Source: Candidatus Schekmanbacteria bacterium
GTDB taxonomy: Bacteria; CSSED10-310; JACPHN01
Reading direction: 5' to 3'
NCBI GenBank assembly: GCA_016188575.1
Contig: JACPHN010000041.1
Span: forward strand, 1 to 64,000
Length of the DNA stretch: 64,000 nucleotides
Positions within the stretch are counted from its first letter, which is position 1; every line of letters begins with the position of its first letter. The notes beneath the pieces are model-generated. The model made no database searches, was not told the DNA's origin, and was given only the letters and a program-made list of their open reading frames with translations. The position numbers and the translations under genes are program-made. This document shows, piece after piece, positions 26,786 to 36,000 of the stretch.

Positions 26786-28417
26786 ATGAAAATCGATCAC
26801 CTCTACGAAGCCGCTCGAACCAGCCGCCGCCGACACCGCCTCCACGGCACCACGCTGGCGATCGCCGCCGCTCTCACCGTCGCCGCCAGCGCGCCGGCAC
26901 AAGCCCAGGTCGCGAGAATCGAGACGGTCGTGGTCGACTGCGCGCGCCGACTGGGCCCGGCAGATCAGGTGAGGGACTTCCTGGCTGCCGGCGGCGGCCT
27001 CGAGGCCGTCGCCGGCGATGCTGACCATCCGCTCGTTCAGGCCTGGCGCGACCTCGGCATGCGGCGGATCACCTACGAGAAAATCCACATCGAGACGCCC
27101 GAGGAGATCCCCTTCCTCACCGTGACCCGCTCCCCGGCAGGCGACATCGACATCGACTTTTCCGCCTGGGATGAGCACCTCCGAAACGCCGTGGAAAATC
27201 TCGGCTCGACGCCCTTCCTTCACCTCGGCGCCATCCCCCAAGCGCTCTCTTCACATCCCGAGGCCGACAACTACTGGGCGTACCAGCCGCAGAGCCTCGA
27301 CGAATGGCAGTCCTTCGTGGCGCGCATCGTCGAGCATACCGTCAACGTCCTCGGCCTGGTCGGTCTTTCCTATGGCGTCAATGGGGAACCCGACCATCCC
27401 GACACCTGGAAGGGCAGCGGCAGCGGCGACCCCAATCAGACATTGCGCGAGCACATCGAGCTCTACGCCGCGACCTACAGAGGCGTCAAGAGCGCCGATC
27501 CCGCGGCCCAGGTCGGCGGCCCCGCAACCATGAGCTGGCAGGCGAGCCGCTACACCACTGATCCGCCCTTCGTGCTTGCGGATTGGATCCGCGCGCTCGC
27601 TCAGTACAACCAGGAGCAGACATCCGACCCGGCCGTAACACTGGATTTCGTCGCCTGGCAGGACTATAGCTGGGTCAGCGACCAAATCTCCGACGGAGCC
27701 GACGCCGTCTCGGGCTTTCTCGAGGAGAACGGATTCGATCCCGCGACGCCCAAGATGATCGGCGACAGCGGCTGGGGGTCGTGGAGCAGCGACTACTTTG
27801 ACGGCACGCTCGAGCCGCACCAACGCGCTTCGCACCTGCTGCACAACGTCATCCGCGAATTCCGGGATCCGCGCGCCCGCAAGTTTCTGGCGGGAATCCT
27901 CTACTACTGCTTCTTCTTCCGCGAGGATTGGGTCACGCCGGGCTTCGAAGCAGAGATGGAAACGCTGCGCCGCGTGGCCCTCGTCATTTGCCGCCTCGAC
28001 GGCGGCTACGACCGGACCCCGATTTATGCCGGCTTCGAAATGGTCGCAGCGATGACGCGCGGTGACATTGTCCAGACGATCGCGCCGGCGGCGCTCGCGG
28101 CGATGGCTACTCGCGACGACCTCGCGGACTCGGTCGCAGCGACGGTGAACAATCACCACGCCGAGACGTTCCAGACCGAGCTCGTGCTGCGCAATCTGCC
28201 GCGCACGGACGGTCTCGTGTACGTCCGGCTGCAGCGCATCGACAGCGCTCACAGCGTCGCTGGTCAGGGGCTCGAAGCGCCGTCCAGCGAGGCTCTGCGC
28301 GTCTCGGACGGGATGTTGCGCCTGCCGCTGACGCTCGAAGCGTACGGGAGCGTGCAGGTGTCGGTGCGGCCGATCCGGATCTTCGCTCAGGATTTCACTC
28401 CCGACCTCTTGCCGTAG
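26786..28417 (+). CDS. Secreted GH39-like glycoside hydrolase
   Basis: The product has 543 residues from ATG 26786, after CGGGAGT. A signal peptide (LAIAAALTVAASAPAQAQ) precedes a TIM-barrel enzyme of the beta-xylosidase/iduronidase type. The Asn-Gly-Glu-Pro motif (LSYGVNGEPDHPDTW) holds the likely acid/base glutamate. WQDYSWVSDQ and MIGDSGWGSW lie where later strands carry substrate-binding residues; the usual nucleophile glutamate of GH39 is not obvious and may be replaced by Asp in the segment KMIGDSGWG. The C-terminal 150 residues form a beta-rich domain (TELVLRNLPRTDGLVYVRLQ). A terminator follows at 12 bases. Confidence 0.65.
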   Translation: MKIDHLYEAARTSRRRHRLHGTTLAIAAALTVAASAPAQAQVARIETVVVDCARRLGPADQVRDFLAAGGGLEAVAGDADHPLVQAWRDLGMRRITYEKIHIETPEEIPFLTVTRSPAGDIDIDFSAWDEHLRNAVENLGSTPFLHLGAIPQALSSHPEADNYWAYQPQSLDEWQSFVARIVEHTVNVLGLVGLSYGVNGEPDHPDTWKGSGSGDPNQTLREHIELYAATYRGVKSADPAAQVGGPATMSWQASRYTTDPPFVLADWIRALAQYNQEQTSDPAVTLDFVAWQDYSWVSDQISDGADAVSGFLEENGFDPATPKMIGDSGWGSWSSDYFDGTLEPHQRASHLLHNVIREFRDPRARKFLAGILYYCFFFREDWVTPGFEAEMETLRRVALVICRLDGGYDRTPIYAGFEMVAAMTRGDIVQTIAPAALAAMATRDDLADSVAATVNNHHAETFQTELVLRNLPRTDGLVYVRLQRIDSAHSVAGQGLEAPSSEALRVSDGMLRLPLTLEAYGSVQVSVRPIRIFAQDFTPDLLP

Positions 28418-28656
28418 CAGGAGCGCCTCCGGCCGCGGCGCCGGTTTTTTTGCGCAACCGCCAATTTGCTGGCGCCGGCGAGCCGGACAAGTGGCGCGCC
28501 GGCGTGGTCTGCCGCGCCGCTCAGGTAGGCGTGTCCGGTGATCGCTGTCACCGGCGCAGCCGCCGCACTTGCGCCGCATAACGCAAGACCCGCGCCGAGC
28601 GCCGACGCCGACCATGCTGCCGCTGTTCCTCGTCGCCGATTCATCCGCCTCGCCAT
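28387..28656 (-). pseudogene. Truncated 5' end of a secreted-protein gene
   Basis: From ATG 28656, after AAGGGAAA, the frame encodes 89 residues. It opens with a positively charged start and a signal peptide (AAWSASALGAGLALCGASAA), then VTAITGHAYLSGAADHAGAP, like the first strand of a carboxypeptidase-regulatory-like or invasin-type domain. The frame then turns into low-complexity Arg-rich sequence across the GH39 terminator. It looks like the front of a gene whose remainder has been deleted. Confidence 0.35.
28429..28451 (+). terminator. Rho-independent terminator of the GH39-like gene
   Basis: CCGGC - CGCGGC - GCCGG is followed by seven T residues, 12 bases after the stop codon. The stem can be extended by alternative GC pairing with the upstream GCGCC. 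This is the clearest intrinsic terminator in the window. Confidence 0.8.
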
Positions 28657-28756
28657 TCGCTTTCCCTTCGACTCGACGCAACTGCATCGTCGTCTTGCCC
28701 GAATATCTCCGCACAGGCTATGCGCGCCTTGCTCGGGTGTCAAGATCCAACGCGGT

Positions 28757-28850
28757 CCTGGATCCCCCCTCCGCCTCACTTCGCCCCGCTTGCGGGGGAG
28801 GGACGGAGGGGGGACGGTCACGCCGACGGGGAACAGGCGGTGGATTCAGG
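28757..28850 (+). repeat. Dispersed palindromic intergenic repeat, copy B (right half)
   Basis: The segment holds the hairpin CCCCGCTTGCGGGG, then GGAGGGACGGAGGGGGGACG, GTCACGCCGACGGGGAACAG and GCGGTGGATTCAGG. The last 50 bases match copy A (3570-3624) at about nine in ten positions. CCTGGATCC at its left edge again matches the family end. The gap 28452-28948 holds nothing else besides the truncated gene on the minus strand. Confidence 0.7.
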
Positions 28851-28948
28851 CTCTCCGGCCCTCTTTCCTTGACAGCGGCCCAGGCCCGTACAAAAAAACG
28901 GACCGGTGCTGCCAAACAGCAAGGGAATGATCAACTTGCAGGTGATTG

Positions 28949-29425
28949 ATGGCAGAGATGCTGAGGGACATTGAATCGTCCGAAAAACACCTTGCCGCGG
29001 CTCGCCGCCACGGCCGGCTGGTGCACCGGATCAGGGACGGCGCAGCGTACGCGGCGCGCCTCGACGAGCCGCGCCAACGCCTGGAAGCACGGCTAGGCGC
29101 CCGGCAGACGGCTGAGGCGGCGCTGGAAGACGCGCGCGACGACCTCTACCTCGCGGACTTCGAGCTCGACAACAGCGTCCGGACGGTGTTCGAGCGCGCC
29201 AGCCAGGCGGACCGCGATGCCATGGCCGAGCGGCTGCGGGCGCGACTCTTTCCCCATGGGAAGTTTACGGCGATCACGCTGGCGAGCGCCGGCACCGCGG
29301 AACCGGACCTCGTGGAGCAGCTCGCGGCGCGGGTCGAGTCGCTCCCGGAAGCTCATCCGTTGCGGCCGCTCGCGGCCGATCTGCGGGCGGGCCTGGCCGC
29401 ACCGTTCCGGCGCGCCGCAGGGTGA
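28949..29425 (+). CDS. Hypothetical helical protein
   Basis: The product has 158 residues from ATG 28949; a TTG three bases earlier is in frame. The ribosome-binding site (GCAGGTGA) is weak. The sequence is predicted almost entirely helical, with heptad-like Leu/Ala spacing (LDEPRQRLEARLGARQTAEA, LEDARDDLYLADFELDNSVR). A second half has LEQLAARVESLPEAHPLRPL-like helices. No signal peptide or membrane segment is visible and no family was recognised. It may be cytoplasmic and oligomeric. Its neighbours give no hint of function. Confidence 0.55.
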   Translation: MAEMLRDIESSEKHLAAARRHGRLVHRIRDGAAYAARLDEPRQRLEARLGARQTAEAALEDARDDLYLADFELDNSVRTVFERASQADRDAMAERLRARLFPHGKFTAITLASAGTAEPDLVEQLAARVESLPEAHPLRPLAADLRAGLAAPFRRAAG

Positions 29426-30006
29426 GGGATTCCCATCTGTGCCTGCCTGCGAAAGGGCGAAGCCGTCGTGGCGACCTCGGCCGCGCTCCTTCGCTTCGGC
29501 GCAACTGTCCTTCCGGCCTCGAGTACACCTCTCCGCATTTCCGTAGTCCGCCGCTCGCCCGTTTCGCGCGCGCTCCGCCGTTCCGAAGCGCTTCCGCAGG
29601 CTCCAGAGGGTGATTTCGGGCCTCGTCGGTGCTTTCGGCCACGCCACGGAAGATCACCGAACCAGAGCTCGTTCCGGGATTGGCGCGCGATGAATCGCGC
29701 GCCTACGCTCTTCGCGAGGCCGTAGCGGCGCGCTTCATGCCGCACCGGGTTTGCAGGAATGGTGCGACGGCGGCCGCTCCGGGATACGGCCACAGCGTGC
29801 CGCGGCGCTCCGCGCAAAGACCTCGACCCAATCTTGCCAAATCCTTGCGTCTCGCTCTCCGTTGCGCTCGCGCTGCACCCAGGAAAGTGCGTCAACCACG
29901 CGCTTTTTCCCATCCTCGGCCGGGCGCCTGCACCTGGCACGAAATGTGCTATTGGGCGGCAACCGAAAACCCGCCCCCAAACCCCAACCGCAGCCTGGAG
30001 AGCCCC
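29426..30006. other. Gene-free gap upstream of the RHS gene
   Basis: No start with ribosome-binding site and no recognisable protein segment was found in these 581 bases on either strand. The only ordered feature is a perfect 22-base palindrome at 29682-29703. The gap probably contains the promoter and a long leader of the RHS gene. Confidence 0.5.
29682..29703. repeat. 22-base palindrome upstream of the RHS gene
   Basis: GGCGCGCGAT - GA - ATCGCGCGCC has perfect ten-base arms. Its 16-base core is the reverse complement of the core of the palindrome at 38191-38212, on the other side of the RHS/immunity pair. The form resembles REP-type palindromes. Confidence 0.75.
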
Positions 30007-33000
30007 ATGAAACCAACATGCAGGCCCGTTCCTCTCACCCGGCGCGGCCACGGCGCGCTCACCGCCGCTCTCGCCGTCATGCTCGTCGCAGCAGTCACCG
30101 CCAACGCCACCATCCCCACCGGCGGCACCGCCTTCGAGGACAAAAAGGACGAAAAAGCCGCCGCCGGGTTCGTCGTCGACCCGTTTCATGGCGCCTTCGC
30201 GCTGCAACGCACCGACGGCGTCGTCCTTATGGAGGACGGCACCCCCTTCAAGATCGTCCGCACATTCAGCTCCGACGCCGTCAAACACAATCCCAACCTG
30301 CTCGTCGGACGCGAGGATGACGGCACGCGCTGGGGCAGCTACGAGCTCTCCATCGCCAGCCCCCTGCTCGGCGGCCTGTGGAACCTCGAGCTCGGCGGCC
30401 GCCTGGTCAGCTCGTCCAACATGCTCGTCGCCCCGCGCTTCGCGCTCGCCAAGAGCGGCAGCAGCTTCCTGCTGAAAGAATCCCTCGAGCTCCGCGCCCG
30501 CTCCGCCCCCATCTTCGTGACCGGGGACGGCGAGGCGGTCAGCTTCAGCCCCATCGGCTACCGGTCGATCGACGCCGGCGGCTCTGGCAACACCGAGTCC
30601 ACCGGCTACGTGCAAACGGCCCAGGGCTACCAGTACGTCTGGTACAAGCGCAGCAGCAACTACTACGTCCACGAGATCTGGACGTCGCCGGCCGGCTACC
30701 AGCTCTTCATGCTCTCGCGCCTGCGCTTCAACACCGCCGAGCTCGTCGACGAAACCACCGTCATCAAGCCGACCGAGGTCGCCAACCTGTTCACCGCTGT
30801 CGTCTCGCCGCAGGGCTACACTTACGCGCTCAACTACCCGGCCGAGATGGACAACGAGATCGAGCTGCAAAAGCTCGCATGGAACATCCGCCACCCGGGC
30901 ACGCTGATCGATTCCGACGCCTCCGCCGCGCGCCTGGCCCCAACCCGCACCGCGCTCACCGCCACCGCTACCACCGGCGGCGCCAGCGCCGTCGCCTACG
31001 CCCGCTGGTCGCCGGACGGGCTGCGCGTGCGCCATATCATCTCGGCCCGCGGCCGCATCCTCGCCACCGTCAACTTCTACAACGACGAGATCGGCACCGA
31101 CGGCGTCGATTACTGGTCCAAGCCCGAATCCATCACCTTCACCGGCACCAACACGCTGATCCGCTTCTACTACTACCACCAGGCCGGTTCCGGGCAGAGC
31201 CCCGCGGAAATCGCCTGCGGTTCCCAGAGCGAGATCTGCAACAAGGACGCCCTGCAGAGCATGGAGTCGCAGCTCCTCTACATGGTCCAGATCGCCGACT
31301 GCGACTGGGTCGAGGCGCAGGGCAACGTCTGCATCAACACCGCCGACGACAGCCAGAACCACCATGTCGACGATCACGACATGGTCATCACCTACGGCTT
31401 CACCGTGCTCGGTCTCGCCGGCAACACCGAGGGTCAGCTCGACCACAGCGGCACGAGCGACGCGAAGGTCTACACCGACTACGAATACCTCAATACCAAC
31501 TACCACGCGATCGGCGGGGTGCCCTTCTACCCGAAGGGACTTTCCTCGGTGAAATATCTGTGGGGACACGGCAACGACGACTACAACCTGGTCTCGACGG
31601 CGGTGGAGTCGTTCGCCTACGGCAGCTTCGACTATTCCGCCTACGCGCTCGCTCAGGACTGGATGGAGACGGTCAACACCTGCAACGTCCAGTATCCCGA
31701 CGCGGATTGCGGTGACGAATCGCTCCTGGTCCGCTACCCCATCGAGCTGGCGAAAAAGGAGCTGCCCTACTGGCGCCAGTATCTGATGACCTCGTCCCGG
31801 CGCGTGGGTGAGCCGACGATCACCTATGACTACTTCGACGGCCTGAGCGACAGCGGCGCTGCGGATCCGAGCAACGTGGCCTACCTGCCGCAGGCGCTTT
31901 ACGAGCGGACCGACTTCTACTACGGCGACCTCGGGCGCCGCGTCTTCCGGCTCGGTTCGCAATCCGACACCTACTACAACACCCTGGTGCTGCCGACCAA
32001 CTACGTCGAGGTCGGCATGCAGGCGGTCGGTATCGCCGCCAGTACCGCGGGGTGCGCGGCCGGGGCGGGCACATCGTGCGCGTCGGCCGCGACCGGGATG
32101 CTCGGGCTCATGACCAGCCAGATGTACAACGACACCCAGCTCCCGATGACCGAGTATTCGACCTACCTGGACGTGCTTTACGACCTCTACACCTCCTCGG
32201 ACCCCGATGACGACATCAGTGATCCGCGCGCAGGCGTCAGCGGCCTCGACATGCAGAAGGCGTACATCTATGGCACGGATCTGCGCATCCCCTATTGGGA
32301 AGACTACTATCACAACGAATACGAAAAGAAGCGCGAATACAGTTGGGACGAGAAGTACATCGGCGGCAAGCTCAACGAGGCGGCGATCGACGACTATTAT
32401 GAGGAAAACCCCTCGAATCCGTCGCTCTACGAAGACATCAGCAGCAAGATGCAGTGGAGCAAGCGATACGCGCACGGCCGGTGGAGCTACCTCGTTCCCG
32501 CGTTCGCGGTAAAGACCATCGCGCAGAACAACCGCCGCACCCAGCTCGCCTACAACCTCGATCCGGCGACCGGCTCGCCGCTGACCCCCGAGCACTACAC
32601 CGACGGCATGGTGACCTACGGCTATGGCGAGTATGCGGTGAGTAGCACGACAAAGTCGGAGGGGTGCACCTACACGAGCGGCCCGCAAGGCCAATCCATG
32701 CCGACCGCGTGCTACAAGCGACTGACCTGCACCTACTCGCGGGCACAAGACGACATCTCATTTGCATTCAGCAAGCGCTACAAGTACTGGTCCAAATCCG
32801 GTTCCGTCGACCCGACGCCGACGTGCCAGGGACTCTTCGAAAGCAACGTGCCCGAGAAATTCGACGTCTGGACCAACCCGGGCGTCGACCCGCGGCTCGA
32901 CGAGACCACCGTTCCGGGGCGCAGCGGCGAGCTCTCCTACGACACCGCCACCGCCGACGGCAGCCGCGTCTTCGCCGCGAGCGTGACCGATCCGGACGGC

Positions 33001-36000
33001 GTCGAAGAGCTGAGCGTCTACTCCACGCGACCCACCGCCTACAGCTTCGACAAGGGGCTCGTGTACGCCGCCGCGACCGCCGAGGAAACCTTCGGCAAGC
33101 TGCTCCGCTCCACCACCATCATCCCTGGCGAGGAAGCGCGCCGGCTCGACATGACCTACGCCTGGGGCACGACCGCGCAGGGCATGAGCACGCGCATGCA
33201 GTCGGCCAATAGCGACATCCTCTACGTGGTCGAGGACCGCCGCGAGCTGGCCAGGAAGCCGGGTTGGTCCAACGCCGACGAATACAGCATCAACCCCGAG
33301 CTCCCTGACGCCTTCACCTTGCGCAGCAACTTCGACCGCTTCGGCCAGGCCGGCACCGTTGCCGACGACCACCGATACGGGACCCACGAGTATGCCAGCG
33401 CGTTCACCTACACCTACGAATCGTCGAGCTACGCCGCGCACCTCGAGTACAACCTGCTCGGCCTGGTCATGACGCAAGCCGACAGTTTCAACGGCAAGGC
33501 GACACACCGCACCGAGGTGACCTATGACACCTTCGGCCGCCCGCTCGTCACCCGCGCCATCGCGCAGCAGACCTCCAATGCGGCCAACGGCTTGCCGAGC
33601 TCGCTGATCACCGCCGCCCAGGCCTACTACGGCGCCACCTCCCGCACCTCCTACGGGTATGCCAGCACCAGCGGAACCAATGCAAGCTGCGCTTATGACG
33701 GCGAGGACGACAGCTCCGACGACCTCGGCGGGCTGCCGTGCTGGAGCGTCGACGGCCTCGGCAACGGCGCCATTCTCGGCGGATACCGCTACGGCATGCC
33801 GGCGAAATCGACGGGAGGCAAGAGCGTCCTCGACTCGTCGCTGGGCATCGCTGCGCTCGACACCACTCTTTATTCATTCGACACCAGCGAGGCGTTCGCC
33901 TCCACGGACACCGAGCCGGTGCGCGCCGAGTACGACTACACCGGGCGGCAGCGCTCGCAGACGGCGCTGTTCCGCGGCACCCCGCGCACGACCCACTACG
34001 CCTACCGGATCTACGACGGACGCCTCACCGCGATCAATCGGCCCGACCCCGAGCGCGACTCGGTGTTCGAATACGTCGACCCACCGCTCTCCGCAGACGC
34101 GACCTCGGGTCTGTACGGCGGCAACTGCCAGGCAGCTCCCGCCAATCCCAAGCCGTACTCGATCGTCCGAGAAAAGCGCGGATATCTGAGCTCCGACAGC
34201 GCGGAATGCCTGACCAGCGTCTTCGACTACACGATGACCAGGACGCTTCAGGACACCAGCAGCCCCTACCCCGTGCCGACCAGGGAGGAGCAGTCCGGTT
34301 TCGGCGGCGACACGGCGTCGTACACCTCCCGAGAGGTCAAGACCTTCACTTCCGGTGATCGCCTCGCCAAGATCGAGCGCTACCGCAGCAGCAGCGACAC
34401 CGCGACCAACGCCTGCGGCTCCACAAGGGTTCGCACCGATACGTATCGCCTCAGCGGCCGGCTCGAGCAGACCGACGAGCTCGTCGGCGACGTGTGCGGG
34501 TCCACCACCATCGTCACCAACTACGCCTACCCGCGCCTGGAGGTGCACACCACGGGGCGCAACGCCGCGGTGGGCAAGCGCGTGTATGATCTCGTCGGCT
34601 TCGGCGAGAAGCTCATCCTGGCCAGCGACACCGTCGACACCGCCGGGGTCGCCTACGAATTCGACTACAGTTACAACACCTACGGAGCGCTCAACAGCAT
34701 CTACAAGGGCCTGTACCAGGAAGGGGCGGAGCTGGTGCGGCTTTACTACTACGATCAGTATGGCCGCGAGCGGCAGGTCTATTCCCCCGCCATCGGCTAC
34801 CGCCACTTTACGCACTACGAAAACGGCGCGGTGCGCTCGCAGGACGAGGGTAGCTCGTCGACGCCGGAATACGATCAGTTCTACCGCATGTTCGAGTACG
34901 ACGCGGCCGGCCGGCTCGTCGCGGTGTGGCCGCGCTCAGGCTCCACGCCGATTCGCGAATACACCTACGAGAACGGGCTGCTGGTCTCGTCGCAGAGCCA
35001 CCCCGCCAGCGGCTACAAGACCGCGACGGTCGACGCTGCCCACGCGATCCGCTCGACCTTCGACTACTACGACCCGGTGCGGCCTCGGGAAAAGACTGTC
35101 ACGGTGCTGGAAAACGACACCACGGTAATGGCGGCGATCGCGCGCACCTTCGAGTACGACGCCACGCGGAAGCTGTTCCAGACCAGGGAGATGGCGTCCC
35201 ACACTCGCAACGGCGCTTCCCAAAGCTGGTACACGCGCACCTTCACGCCGACCTCGGACGGCAAGGAGCGGCTCTACACCATCAACCAGTCGGGCGGGGT
35301 CATGGGCGAGAACGGTCTCGTCGGCTACATGAGCTACAAGCCCACCGGCGAGCTCAGCAGCTACACCGCCAACTTCTACAACGGCAACGGCTTCACGGTC
35401 AATCTGAGCCGCACCTACACGGCCGACGGGTTGGTAAGGCGCATTCGCGACTCGAGCTCCAAGTACGCGGACCGGAGCTACACCTACAACACGGCGGGGC
35501 TGATCACCTCGGTGACCGGCACGCTGGCCGGGCAGTCATACACGCAGAGCTACTGGTACGACAGCCGCAACCAGCTCGCGGAGGAAGTGCTGGAGATCGC
35601 CAACCCAACCACGGCCACGGGGGTCAGCCCGCTGCTGACCTATCATTGGTACGAGTACGACGCGTTGGGACGGCGCCTGGAGCGCGGCGGCTATTACGAC
35701 CGCTCCACGACGAGCGCGGCGGATGACTCCACGGATCTTACGGGCAGTTACATCTTCATGGACTCCTACGCCTTCCGCACCCAAGGCAGCACGCCGACGG
35801 TGCTCGACAAGGTGGAGATCTGGGGTGCAGACGAAAACGCAGGCTACCTGCAATACGGCTACATCACCGGCGGCCGCGTCAACGGCATTCTCCACGTCAC
35901 CGGCCAGGAAGGCACCTCCTCGTATGTGGTCGAGTCGGCGGGCTTCGGCTACGACCCGCTCGGACAGGTCGTCAAGGAAGAGGCGAGCGACGGCGAGATC

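Noticed and set aside
29629-30006. N-terminal extension of the RHS protein
   Set aside because: The extension precedes a good signal peptide that starts at ATG 30007; the upstream text is Arg-rich and contains a palindrome.
29353-32748. A minus-strand open frame of more than 1100 codons opposite the RHS gene
   Set aside because: It is antisense to strongly supported RHS sequence, is made of low-complexity Val/Gly/Arg text, and has no ribosome-binding site. It is a by-product of high GC content.
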